The notes under the pieces were generated by a model, which was given only the letters and a program-made list of their open reading frames with translations, did not search any database and was not told the DNA's origin. A stretch of DNA of 64,000 nucleotides from Thermodesulfobacteriota bacterium (GTDB taxonomy: Bacteria > Desulfobacterota > Thermodesulfobacteria > Thermodesulfobacteriales > Thermodesulfobacteriaceae), in the NCBI GenBank assembly GCA_030578315.1, contig JAUQQL010000001.1:1-64000 (forward strand), in the 5' to 3' direction. Positions within the stretch are counted from its first letter, which is position 1; each line of letters starts with the position of its first letter. A program made the position numbers and the translations under genes. This document shows, piece after piece, positions 46,668 through 54,853 of this stretch.

Positions 46668-47423
46668 ATGGCGACTACAAGAATTTCTATAGCAGGAAAG
46701 GGTGGAACAGGCAAAACTACTCTTGCAGCTCTTTTGATTAATTATTTGGTTAACAAAAAAGTTGGACCTGTGCTAGCAGTTGATGCTGACCCTAATGCAA
46801 ATTTAAATGAACTTCTCGGAGAGGAAGTAGAAATTACTCTTGGAGAAATAAAAGATCAATTAAGAAGTACAAGCACTGCAGAAGGAATGTTAAGAGGAGA
46901 CTTTGTAGAGTTAAAGCTTCACCAGGCTATTATAGAAGGAAAAGGCTACGATTTAATAGTTATGGGACAACCTGAAGGACCTGGATGTTACTGTGCTGCC
47001 CATTTTTTTCTTTCTCAGTCTCTTGAAAAGCTTATGAAAAATTATAGCTATCTGGTAATAGATAATGAAGCAGGAATGGAACATCTTTCAAGATTAAATC
47101 TTTTGGAAATGGAACATTTGATGGTGATCTCGGATGCGAGTATGAGAGGAATTCTTACTGCTGCTAGAATTGCAGACCTGATTAAACCTCTTCAAATTAC
47201 GGTAAAAAATTTATGGTTAATAGTAAATAGAGCACCTTCTAGTCCCCCAGAAGAATTAGTTAACTACACTACAAAAACTGCAGAAGAACATAAACTTAAT
47301 CTTTTAGGTTTTCTTCCTGAAGACCCAATGATACTTCAATACGAAGTTAGTAGAACTCCTGTATGGGAGTGGAATTCACTTTTAAAGGAAAAAGCTTTTA
47401 GTCTATTTTCAAAAGTTTTTTAA
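46668..47423 (+). CDS. CooC/AcsF-type nickel-insertion ATPase
   Basis: 251 residues of the MinD/SIMIBI P-loop class. 'ISIAGKGGTGKTTLAALLI' (deviant Walker A with signature Lys), 'VLAVDADPNANLNELLG', 'GQPEGPGCYCAAHFFLSQSLEKLMKNYSYLVIDNEAGMEHLSR' with the paired Cys used for metal binding. These proteins load nickel into CO dehydrogenase (CooC) or acetyl-CoA synthase (AcsF). No CODH/ACS gene is adjacent, but fhs at 62866 supports a Wood-Ljungdahl pathway in this organism. GGAGG precedes the ATG. Confidence 0.85.
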   Translation: MATTRISIAGKGGTGKTTLAALLINYLVNKKVGPVLAVDADPNANLNELLGEEVEITLGEIKDQLRSTSTAEGMLRGDFVELKLHQAIIEGKGYDLIVMGQPEGPGCYCAAHFFLSQSLEKLMKNYSYLVIDNEAGMEHLSRLNLLEMEHLMVISDASMRGILTAARIADLIKPLQITVKNLWLIVNRAPSSPPEELVNYTTKTAEEHKLNLLGFLPEDPMILQYEVSRTPVWEWNSLLKEKAFSLFSKVF

Positions 47424-47433
47424 AAATTTCAAA

Positions 47434-48900
47434 ATGAAAGTGTCTCTTAGAATTTACAATACCCTTTCAAAAAAAGTTGAAATATTTGAACCTTTAAATC
47501 CTCCTAAAGTTACTATGTATGTATGTGGAATTACAGCTTACGATTCTACTCATTTAGGACATATAAGGTCTGCTGTGGTTTTTGATGTGCTTTATAGATT
47601 TCTTCAATACTTAGGTTACGAAGTTATTTATGTTAGAAATATTACAGATATAGATGATAAAATTATAAACAAAGCTAATAAAGAAAATATTTTTTGGAAA
47701 GATTTGGTAAAGAAATACACTCAAGAGTATCAAGAAGTATTAAAAAAGTTAAGACTTATAAAACCTACCTACGAACCTTTTGCCTCAGAACATATACCCG
47801 AAATTATAGAGTTTATACAAAATTTAATTGAAAAAAAACTAGCTTATCAAAGTAATGGGGATGTGTATTTTGAAGTTCAGAAGATACCTTCTTACGGAAA
47901 GCTTTCTGGGAGAAAAATTGATGAATTATTGGTAGGAGTAAGGATTGAAGTTTCTGAGAAGAAGAAAAATCCTTTGGACTTTGCTCTTTGGAAATCTGCT
48001 AAGTTGGGAGAGCCTTTTTGGGAAAGTCCCTGGGGAAGAGGGCGTCCTGGATGGCATATTGAATGTTCAGCTATGTGTAAAAAATATCTAGGTGATACCA
48101 TAGATATCCATGGTGGAGGGCTTGACCTTATCTTTCCTCATCACGAAAACGAAATTGCTCAGAGTGAAGGACTTACAGGGAAGCCTTTTGTCAAATATTT
48201 TGTTCATCACGGTCTCATTACGGTAAACGGAGAGAAAATGTCTAAGAGTTTGGGAAATTTCGTTACTATGGAATATTTACTTCAGAAATTTCATCCAGAA
48301 GTAATCAAAGCCTTTTTGCTTTCTAAGCACTACCGAAGTCCTTTAGATTATTCTGAAAAAGTTTTAAAGGAGGTAGAAAAAGCAGTTTATCATTTTTACG
48401 AAACTCTTTACTGGATAAAAAAAACTCAGGCTTATAAAGAAGGGTTTCTTTCTGATAAGGCACGCAAACTTGAAAGGTTTCTTAAAAAATTTGAAGAAGA
48501 TTTTATTTTAGCCTTAGCCGAGGACTTAAATACGGCTCTGGCTCTTGGATACCTTTTTAACCTCGAGAACGAAACTTATAATTTTATTACTACTAATCCA
48601 TTTTTAAATAATGAAGAGGTTTTACTTCTTGAAAGAATAGAAGAAACCATAAAAAGGCTTTCTGGAAGTATTTTAGGATTTGGGGATCTAGATCCTTTTA
48701 AGTTTTGGGAACAGGAGCGAAAGCGTAAACTAGAACAAAAAGGTAAAAATATAGAAGAAGTTGAGAAACTTATTTTTAAAAGACAAGAAGCTAGAAAACA
48801 GAAAAAATTTGATATAGCAGATAAGATAAGAAACGAACTTCAAAATCTCGGAGTTTTTTTAAAGGATACACGAACTGAAACTTTTTGGTATGTAGAGTAA
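47434..48900 (+). CDS. cysS: Cysteinyl-tRNA synthetase
   Basis: Class I synthetase, 488 residues. Zinc/active-site Cys in 'MYVCGITAYDSTHLGHIRSAVVFDVLYR' with the HIGH-type motif HLGH, 'GRPGWHIECSAMCKKYLGDTIDIHGGGLDLIFPHHENEIAQSE' (remaining zinc ligands) and the 'GEKMSKSLGNF' loop. Normal length. Little ribosome binding site is visible. Confidence 0.95.
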   Translation: MKVSLRIYNTLSKKVEIFEPLNPPKVTMYVCGITAYDSTHLGHIRSAVVFDVLYRFLQYLGYEVIYVRNITDIDDKIINKANKENIFWKDLVKKYTQEYQEVLKKLRLIKPTYEPFASEHIPEIIEFIQNLIEKKLAYQSNGDVYFEVQKIPSYGKLSGRKIDELLVGVRIEVSEKKKNPLDFALWKSAKLGEPFWESPWGRGRPGWHIECSAMCKKYLGDTIDIHGGGLDLIFPHHENEIAQSEGLTGKPFVKYFVHHGLITVNGEKMSKSLGNFVTMEYLLQKFHPEVIKAFLLSKHYRSPLDYSEKVLKEVEKAVYHFYETLYWIKKTQAYKEGFLSDKARKLERFLKKFEEDFILALAEDLNTALALGYLFNLENETYNFITTNPFLNNEEVLLLERIEETIKRLSGSILGFGDLDPFKFWEQERKRKLEQKGKNIEEVEKLIFKRQEARKQKKFDIADKIRNELQNLGVFLKDTRTETFWYVE

Positions 48901-48901
48901 A

Positions 48902-49417
48902 ATGACGATTACATGGTTTGATTATTTATCTTTTGGGGTTTTTTTTTATTTTATAATTCGTGGAATTTGTTCTGGATTTATTAAAACCTTAGCTTCTCTT
49001 ATTGGAATAATAGTAGCTTTTTTATATTCTGGAACGCTTTCTATAAAATTAGCTCCCCTTTTAAGGCCTGTAACTTCTCATCCAGCTTTACTTACTGTTT
49101 TGAGTTACCTTCTTTCTTTCTTTTTAATTTACTGTACATTGGTAGCCATAGGATGGTTAATTATTTGTCTTCTTAAAAATTTAAACCTTACCTTAGCAGA
49201 CAGAATTTTAGGAGGATTTTTAGGCCTCTTTAAAGCTTGTATTTTTGTTTCTTTTTTATATCTTCTTTTTGTCATTCCTTACCCTTCCTCCAAAGAAGCT
49301 CTTAAAAAAAGCTTTTCTTATCCTATCATTCATCGTACTCTTACCTTTTCGTGGCAGTTTATTCCGCAAAGTTGGAAAGATTTTTTAAATCAAAGATTAA
49401 ATAATGCCCTTAGTTGA
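48902..49417 (+). CDS. CvpA family membrane protein
   Basis: 171 residues with four hydrophobic helices (about 6-25, 28-52, 62-90, 102-126). 'FDYLSFGVFFYFIIRGICSGFIKTLASLIGIIVAF' and 'LTLADRILGGFLGLFKACIFVSFLYLL' match the CvpA (colicin V production) family, an integral membrane family with a stress/envelope-related but undefined role. It starts one base after cysS and its last 21 bases overlap the convergent hisB. Confidence 0.8.
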   Translation: MTITWFDYLSFGVFFYFIIRGICSGFIKTLASLIGIIVAFLYSGTLSIKLAPLLRPVTSHPALLTVLSYLLSFFLIYCTLVAIGWLIICLLKNLNLTLADRILGGFLGLFKACIFVSFLYLLFVIPYPSSKEALKKSFSYPIIHRTLTFSWQFIPQSWKDFLNQRLNNALS

Positions 49418-49981
49418 AAGCACATTTTTTTCAATTTTTTTTAATGCACGTCTTAAAGCATGGGCTAAAGCTTTAAAAATACTTTCTGCGATGTGGTGAG
49501 AATTTCTTCCATAAAAATTTATCACATGAAGAGTAAATTTTCCATTCATACTTAAGGCTTTTAAAAATTCTTCTATTAGTTCAGTATCAAATTCTCCTAT
49601 TTTTTCTGTTGGAAATTTTACTTGGTAGTGAAAATAAGATCTTTTAGCTAAGTCTATAGCTACTAAAGTAAGGGCTTCCTCCATAGGAATTATAGCTTCG
49701 CCATAGCGAGCTATTCCCTCACGATTTTTTAAAGCTGTGTCAAGAGCTTCACCTAAAACTATTCCTATATCTTCTACTGTATGATGAAAATCTACTTCTA
49801 GGTCACCTTGAGCAAAAATACTAAGTCCAATTCCTGAATGATAGGAAAAAAGCTCTAGCATGTGGTCTAAAAAACCTATTCCTGTTTTTATACTACTTTC
49901 TTCTATAAAGTTTCCTGAAAGGTCAAGTTTTACTTCAATTTGAGTTTCCAAAGTAATCCTTTTTTTTTCAACTAAATTCAT
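49397..49981 (-). CDS. hisB: Imidazoleglycerol-phosphate dehydratase
   Basis: Sixth step of histidine synthesis. 194 residues with 'GIGFLDHMLELFSYHSGIGLSIFAQGDLEVDFHHTVEDIGIVLGEAL' and 'NSHHIAESIFKALAHALRRAL', which supply the manganese-binding His/Glu ligands. Monofunctional form without the phosphatase domain. AAAGGAG before the ATG. It is not grouped with other his genes. Confidence 0.94.
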   Translation of the reverse strand: MNLVEKKRITLETQIEVKLDLSGNFIEESSIKTGIGFLDHMLELFSYHSGIGLSIFAQGDLEVDFHHTVEDIGIVLGEALDTALKNREGIARYGEAIIPMEEALTLVAIDLAKRSYFHYQVKFPTEKIGEFDTELIEEFLKALSMNGKFTLHVINFYGRNSHHIAESIFKALAHALRRALKKIEKNVLSTKGII

Positions 49982-50004
49982 TTTTTACTCCTTTTTAAAA
50001 ATTT

Positions 50005-50751
50005 TTAATTTATTTTTCCTATCCCTTCTGCCTTAAATTCTACTAAAATTTTTACTTTGTTATTTACTGGAAAAGGTTGAGAAATTTTAAGACACTTTTC
50101 AATAGCTTGGTTAAAAAGGGGTTCTTCTGACTTTTGAATAAACTTGTAACTTAAAATCTCCCCAGTAGAAGAAATTTCAAGAGAAACTACCGCTCTCAAA
50201 CCTGGTTTCCGCCGTAAGTAAATTGGGACTTCAAAGTTAGTTTGAAGTTTTCGTTTAATTAAAAATAGATAACCGTCTGAATGGGTTTCTTCTCCCTTCT
50301 GAATAATTCCTTGAGTACTAACCTCAGCACCTGTTTTAGTTTTTCCTTTTAAACCCTTTAGCTTTCCTTCAAGTTCTCTCATTTCTTCTTGAGTTAGTTG
50401 GGAAAGTTCCTCAAATTCTTTTTTACTTCTAAGTTTACTTATTTTTTCACTTATTATATCTTTTTCAAAGGTTTCTTTTTTCTCAAAAGATTTTCCTGAA
50501 TGAGGTTTAGTGGGAAAAATTTTTGAAGAAATAGAATTTTTTGAAGAAGATAAAGAAGATTCTTTGGAAAGTGGAACTTCTGATAAAAGTTCATAAGAAG
50601 GTTTGACTGAAAAAGTAGAAGGAGAGACTAAGCTTACTTTTATTTCTTCTTTTAATTTACTAGAAGAGGCTAAGTAAGAGAAGAAAAGAGCTGTTATAAA
50701 AATACAGTTTAAAAATAGAGAAAAAAGATATGATATAAAATGAAGTTTCAT
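50005..50751 (-). CDS. TonB/TolA-like energy-transducing protein
   Basis: 248 residues: N-terminal transmembrane helix (about 8-30), a Ser/Lys/Glu-rich periplasmic linker and a C-terminal TonB/TolA-type domain ('YLRRKPGLRAVVSLEISSTGEILSYKFIQKSEEPLFNQAIEKCLKISQPFP'). It would couple inner membrane proton motive force to the outer membrane. Its ATG shares a base with the exbD stop. Whether the system is TonB or TolA cannot be decided here. Confidence 0.78.
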   Translation of the reverse strand: MKLHFISYLFSLFLNCIFITALFFSYLASSSKLKEEIKVSLVSPSTFSVKPSYELLSEVPLSKESSLSSSKNSISSKIFPTKPHSGKSFEKKETFEKDIISEKISKLRSKKEFEELSQLTQEEMRELEGKLKGLKGKTKTGAEVSTQGIIQKGEETHSDGYLFLIKRKLQTNFEVPIYLRRKPGLRAVVSLEISSTGEILSYKFIQKSEEPLFNQAIEKCLKISQPFPVNNKVKILVEFKAEGIGKIN

Positions 50752-51149
50752 TATGTTTCAGGTTGAGTTAAAAGTCCTAACTCTTTAAAACCAGCTTTTT
50801 TTAACTCAGAAAGAACTTTAGCTACTATTCCGTAAGGACAGTCCTTGTCAGCTTCAATTTGCACTTCTTCTATCAAGCCTTTATTTTTAGCTTCTTTTGC
50901 CCAAGAACTTAAAAATTCAAGAGGTACTTCGTTTCCGTAAATTTTAATTTTACCTTCTCGAGTAATAGTAATTTTAAGTGGTTCCCTTTCTTTTCGAGTT
51001 AAAGGGCTATCTTTAGTTTTAGGAAGGTCCACTTCTATTCCTGAAGTTAGAAGAGGAGCGGTAATCATAAAAATAATCAAAATAACTAAAACAATATCTA
51101 CTAAAGGAATAATGTTGATATCTCCTTGTAAATCTTTACCTATTTTCAT
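50751..51149 (-). CDS. ExbD/TolR family protein
   Basis: 132 residues: short cytoplasmic start, one transmembrane helix with the conserved Asp ('DINIIPLVDIVLVILIIFMITAPLL', Asp18 by my count), then a periplasmic domain ending 'VQIEADKDCPYGIVAKVLSELKKAGFKELGLLTQPE'. Works with ExbB/TolQ as a proton-driven motor for the TonB/TolA-like protein encoded next. An ExbB/TolQ gene, the expected partner, is missing from the neighbourhood. Confidence 0.88.
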   Translation of the reverse strand: MKIGKDLQGDINIIPLVDIVLVILIIFMITAPLLTSGIEVDLPKTKDSPLTRKEREPLKITITREGKIKIYGNEVPLEFLSSWAKEAKNKGLIEEVQIEADKDCPYGIVAKVLSELKKAGFKELGLLTQPET

Positions 51150-51152
51150 GGG

Positions 51153-51881
51153 TTAGAGAAGATTTTCTTCTGTAAGAAGTTTGTCTCTTATATAAATTAA
51201 ACTCTTTTCTAAAAGTTTTTCTTCTGAATTTTTATCATCTTCCTCTAGGAAAAAATCTTCTAAGAAAAAGTTTTTTTCTAATTTTTCTTTAAAATTGGGA
51301 AGGTCGTAAACCATAAGAAAAATTAAGTCTAAGATATCTCCTGTAAGGGGAATATTAGCAAATTTTTGTCTTTTTATAATTACTTCTCCCCACAGGTCAT
51401 TAAAGAAAAGGTAAGGAAAAAGTTCTTGTTCTTTTAGGTAATCTTTTATTTTTATGATTCTATTTTCATAATGTCCCTTACAATGGGTTTCTCTGATAAT
51501 TTTATAAATTTCTTGTCTTTCTCCTTTATCGTTTCTGGTTATAAAACGTGCTAAAGGATAAAGACGGCAAGAAGAGGGTCTTTCTTTATAGACTGTGCAA
51601 CCTTCTTCTTTTAAAAAAGCACAAGCAAAGGTGTAAGGGTCTATATTGATAGAAATTACTGGAAGTTGAGTAACTTCACCTAGATAAAGTTCTCCATATT
51701 TTTTGATAAATTCTTCTACTTCCAAACTTAATGATTTTCTTAAACGTAAAAAGTCATAAGGGGAGAGGACAAGTTTTACATCGTAACAACACTTATTAAA
51801 ACAAGAAATTCCTTTATAACAGTTGAAAGAAAATTCGTCTTCTAAAGTAAAAGTTTTAGGGTCAAAAACAAAGTTATACAT
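51153..51881 (-). CDS. YkgJ family cysteine-cluster protein
   Basis: 242 residues. 'FNCYKGISCFNKCCYDVKLVLSPYDFLRLRKSL' near residues 19-50 and 'FLKEEGCTVYKERPSSCRLYPLARF' near 90-112, plus 'ETHCKGHY', give the Cys spacing of the YkgJ/UPF0153 family, predicted to bind zinc or an iron-sulphur cluster. Function unknown. It lies between the FBP aldolase/phosphatase and exbD with three-base gaps. Confidence 0.78.
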   Translation of the reverse strand: MYNFVFDPKTFTLEDEFSFNCYKGISCFNKCCYDVKLVLSPYDFLRLRKSLSLEVEEFIKKYGELYLGEVTQLPVISINIDPYTFACAFLKEEGCTVYKERPSSCRLYPLARFITRNDKGERQEIYKIIRETHCKGHYENRIIKIKDYLKEQELFPYLFFNDLWGEVIIKRQKFANIPLTGDILDLIFLMVYDLPNFKEKLEKNFFLEDFFLEEDDKNSEEKLLEKSLIYIRDKLLTEENLL

Positions 51882-51884
51882 TTT

Positions 51885-53006
51885 TTATTTCAAAAAACTT
51901 CCCTTTTTCTCGTCTGCTAGTTTGAACCTATCTTTTAGTTTTTCAAGAACTTTGGGCAAGGTGGTGTACTCCATTTCTTCTGGTGGTAGTCTGTGAGGTT
52001 CAAAGATACCTTGTCTTCTAAGAAAATTAGCCAAAAGTCCACAGTCTCTTCTTGCTTCATCAAAAGCTGGGTCATCAAACAAGTCCGAAGGACCTATAAG
52101 GTATCCATCAGTAATTTGATATCCGGCAGCTATTACTCTTGGAGGACCATCAAAACGGGTAGGCTTTGCATTTCTAAAAGAAACCGGCATAAGTGGCCCA
52201 GTATGAGAACCTCTCATCCAACCTTCTACTAGCCAGGGACGAGCGAAAGGTTCTAGTATTTCGCCTATAGCTGGAAATCCACTTTGAGACCTTACTATAA
52301 GTACAGGGTCGTCCTTTCCTACATACCTTCCTGCCATAAGAGAAAGTTTTTGAGTAGAAGCAGCAGCTGCAATTTCTCCATCAGACTTCCTATAAACTGC
52401 TTTTACTACATATCTGCTGGTTGCTCCTATAAAAACTAAAAGATCATAAAGTTCTTCAGGAGTTTTTAAAGTTATATACATACCACTGTAAACATCCATA
52501 ACCTCAAAAATAAATCCATCGTGCATAGAAGGGTCTATAACTAATCCTGCAGTATTCATAGGGTCAGCAAATATTTCATAAAGGGGTAGATTCCAAGCAC
52601 TGGGAGAAGTTTTATCTGCAAAAAATACCACCACAGGTTCACTTTTTCTTTCTACAAATTCCATTTCTGCAACACCTGGACCCATTCCACGAACATTCCC
52701 AGAGAAAGCATCTGTTAAAAGGTCTTGCCCTGCTCCATACATTTTTAATTTAGCAGCTACTTGCGTCCCCTCCTTAAAGGCATTCCAGGCTAATTCATGA
52801 ACTTCGGAAGAATCAACTCCTTTAGTGTGAGTCATAACCAAGGCTATGTCATCTCCACAAACTAGTACCGAAAGGTCTCTTATTATTCCTTTATCTTTTC
52901 CATCTTCAGCTACTTCTTGTACTTTACTCACTACCTCCTTATGAACTGAAGAATGACCTACAAAACCACCTATATCAGCTTTTATCACTGAAAGAGTAAT
53001 CTTCAT
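51885..53006 (-). CDS. fbp: Bifunctional fructose-1,6-bisphosphate aldolase/phosphatase (class V)
   Basis: Combines DHAP and glyceraldehyde 3-phosphate and dephosphorylates the product in one active site, making gluconeogenesis unidirectional; typical of autotrophic archaea and deep-branching thermophilic bacteria. 373 residues: 'LSVIKADIGGFVGHSSVHKEV', 'VLVCGDDIALVMTHTKG', 'KMYGAGQDLLTDAFSGNVRGMGPGVAEMEFVER', 'FADKTSPSAWNLPLYEIFADPMNTAGLVIDP' and 'PVSFRNAKPTRFDGPPRV'. AAGGAGG ribosome binding site. It heads a unit with the Cys-cluster gene and perhaps exbD. Confidence 0.95.
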   Translation of the reverse strand: MKITLSVIKADIGGFVGHSSVHKEVVSKVQEVAEDGKDKGIIRDLSVLVCGDDIALVMTHTKGVDSSEVHELAWNAFKEGTQVAAKLKMYGAGQDLLTDAFSGNVRGMGPGVAEMEFVERKSEPVVVFFADKTSPSAWNLPLYEIFADPMNTAGLVIDPSMHDGFIFEVMDVYSGMYITLKTPEELYDLLVFIGATSRYVVKAVYRKSDGEIAAAASTQKLSLMAGRYVGKDDPVLIVRSQSGFPAIGEILEPFARPWLVEGWMRGSHTGPLMPVSFRNAKPTRFDGPPRVIAAGYQITDGYLIGPSDLFDDPAFDEARRDCGLLANFLRRQGIFEPHRLPPEEMEYTTLPKVLEKLKDRFKLADEKKGSFLK

Positions 53007-53048
53007 AAAAAACCTCCTTATAAAAAGTTTTTTCTTTTATCCGAAAAT

Positions 53049-53077
53049 ATTATAAAATATTATTTAAAAAATTATAA
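53049..53077 (-). promoter_or_regulatory. Candidate promoter of the FBP aldolase/phosphatase gene
   Basis: Minus strand: consensus -10 TATAAT (53054-53049), 17-base spacer, weak -35 TTATAA (53077-53072). The 98-base divergent gap is almost entirely A/T, so other starts are possible. Confidence 0.35.
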
Positions 53078-53104
53078 CCTGATTTTTTCAAATCTAAAAC
53101 TTTT

Positions 53105-53410
53105 ATGTCAGAAGAAAAAGATAAGACAGCAGTTGCTCTTGAGTACGATTCAAAAGAAGCAGTTCCTAAAGTTGTAGCTAAGGGTAAAGGTTATTTAGCT
53201 GAATTAATTTTAGAAATAGCTAAAAAATATGGAATTCCTATAAAAAAAGATGACAAGTTAGTAAAAGAACTTTACAAGCTGGAATTAGAAAAACCTATTC
53301 CTTCTGAGCTTTATCAAGCTGTAGCTGTTGTTCTGTCCTGGGCTTTTAAGCTTAACCAAAAATTGAAAGAAAAAGTTTTAAAAAATCTGGAAGAGCATCA
53401 TCATAAATAA
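53105..53410 (+). CDS. FlhB C-terminal-domain homologue (FlhX-like)
   Basis: 101 residues: '[76 protein letters not shown]' corresponds to the cytoplasmic switch domain of FlhB/YscU type III export proteins, without the membrane part and without the NPTH self-cleavage site. Such stand-alone proteins (FlhX, EscU/YscU-like) can modulate substrate switching in flagellar export. No ribosome binding site is seen before the ATG. It sits far from the flagellar cluster at 21528-26765 and overlaps the convergent birA by ten bases. Confidence 0.82.
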   Translation: MSEEKDKTAVALEYDSKEAVPKVVAKGKGYLAELILEIAKKYGIPIKKDDKLVKELYKLELEKPIPSELYQAVAVVLSWAFKLNQKLKEKVLKNLEEHHHK

Positions 53411-54195
53411 GAAATTTCTCCAGTGGAAACTTTGTAAATTTTATTTTCGGTTTTTAAAATGAGTTCTCCCTTTTCACTTACATCTAAAGCCTTTCCTACT
53501 ATAGTCTCAAATGGCTTGTTTTCTAAATCTAAACCATATTTTATCCATCTTCCCAAAGTATCGGTGAAAAGTTTAAAGTCTTTTATAATGAGATTTTCTA
53601 CAGGTGAATCTTCTAAGTTTTTTCTTTCATAAAATCTTAAAAAACCTAAATAAAATGAAAGCCATTTAATAAAAAAGTTAAGTACTTTTTCTATCTTAAC
53701 TTCGTATCCGAGAAGACTTTTTAAACTGATAGCATTAAGAAACTCAGGTAAAGAATTATTTACATTAACACCCACCCCCACAATATACCACTCTTTATAT
53801 TTTTCTATTAAAACTCCAGCTACTTTTTTTCCTTGATAGTGTAAGTCATTTATCCACTTAATTTTAACTTCTTTAACGCCAACCTCATCTAAACATTTTT
53901 TCAATGCTAGTCCAAAGACTAAAGAAAAGAGCCCCTCATTTTCAGGCAAAAATTCATTAAAAAGAGAAATTGCTATCCAAAGTCCTCCCGGTTCTGCTAT
54001 CCATTTTCTATTCCATCTTCCTTTAGCTTGAAAAAGTTTATCAGCCCAGATTATTCTTCCATTAGCTGTAGAAGGAAAGATTTCTAAGAGTTTTACAGCA
54101 AGGGCCATAGCTCTTTCTAAAGAAGGAAAGTGCCAAATTTCTTTTCCTAATTCAGGAAAATAAATAGAAAAAGAAAAGAGGTTTTTTAGCTCCAC
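53401..54195 (-). CDS. birA: Biotin--[acetyl-CoA-carboxylase] ligase
   Basis: 264-residue catalytic-only biotin protein ligase, with no N-terminal repressor domain. '[33 protein letters not shown]' carries the biotin-binding 'GRGRxGR'-equivalent (changed to KGRWNRKW), '[22 protein letters not shown]' the catalytic Lys region (KWPNDL replaced by KWINDL), and '[10 protein letters not shown]' follows. It overlaps the carrier gene by ten bases, so the ligase is made with its probable substrate. Confidence 0.88.
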   Translation of the reverse strand: MELKNLFSFSIYFPELGKEIWHFPSLERAMALAVKLLEIFPSTANGRIIWADKLFQAKGRWNRKWIAEPGGLWIAISLFNEFLPENEGLFSLVFGLALKKCLDEVGVKEVKIKWINDLHYQGKKVAGVLIEKYKEWYIVGVGVNVNNSLPEFLNAISLKSLLGYEVKIEKVLNFFIKWLSFYLGFLRFYERKNLEDSPVENLIIKDFKLFTDTLGRWIKYGLDLENKPFETIVGKALDVSEKGELILKTENKIYKVSTGEISYL

Positions 54196-54842
54196 TTCTC
54201 TTTAATGCGTTTAATAATTTTTTCAAGATAAGGAAGATCTTTTTCGGGACAGAGTCCTATTAAAGGTTTTTCTGCTGGCACCACTTCAAAAGGAGAAAAA
54301 TAAAGTTTATAAACAATAAAAATTCCTTCCTCCCCAAGATAAATAGGGACTTCTCTTTTCATAAAACTCATGATTAACAACTCGTCTCCTTTTTTTACTC
54401 TTACTTTCCCTAAGCCTTGTTTTTCTATTTTTTGAGCAAGTGATGGACTTAAAATATAGCGAGCAGTTTCTGGAGCTTTGATAGTATATAAAGTGGAAAG
54501 AAGAATTTCAGAAATTATTTCCTCCTGAGAAAGAGGATGTTCAATTTCTAAAACCAATTCTTCAGCTTCTACGAATTTGTTTAAAAGTTCTTGTCGTACA
54601 TTTTTAACTATTCCATCAATTTTAGCATTTATAGTTTTTAAGTTTTTTTCTCTTTCTAAAACAAAAAGAGGAGTTCCTGGTTTTTCTAACCATTTTCCAG
54701 AAGGGCCAAAAACTTTGTCTCCTTCTTTTACTTTAATTTCTCTTAGATATCCTGTGTGGGGAGTCAAAACAGAATAAATTTTTAAAGGTCTTGTTCTAAA
54801 CTTTTTAATTATTTCGTTTAACTCTTTAAAGTTGATTTTCAT
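54186..54842 (-). CDS. Tandem biotinyl/lipoyl-like carrier protein (candidate BCCP)
   Basis: 218 residues with what look like two barrel-sandwich halves. The first (about 22-104) has 'GYLREIKVKEGDKVF', then 'VLEREKNLKTINAKIDGIVKNV', where Lys66 sits in the place of the biotin Lys. The second (about 128-198) has 'VRVKKGDELLIMSFMKREVPIYLGEEGIFIVYKLYFSPFEVVPAEKPLIGL', in which 'FMKREVPI' around Lys162 resembles the biotinylation motif 'AMKMEVPV'. Neither is a canonical EAMKM. Position between fused accAD and birA makes it the probable biotin carboxyl carrier. Biotinylation and the preferred Lys are inference. Confidence 0.65.
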   Translation of the reverse strand: MKINFKELNEIIKKFRTRPLKIYSVLTPHTGYLREIKVKEGDKVFGPSGKWLEKPGTPLFVLEREKNLKTINAKIDGIVKNVRQELLNKFVEAEELVLEIEHPLSQEEIISEILLSTLYTIKAPETARYILSPSLAQKIEKQGLGKVRVKKGDELLIMSFMKREVPIYLGEEGIFIVYKLYFSPFEVVPAEKPLIGLCPEKDLPYLEKIIKRIKEKWS

Positions 54843-54853
54843 AAAATTTTTGT

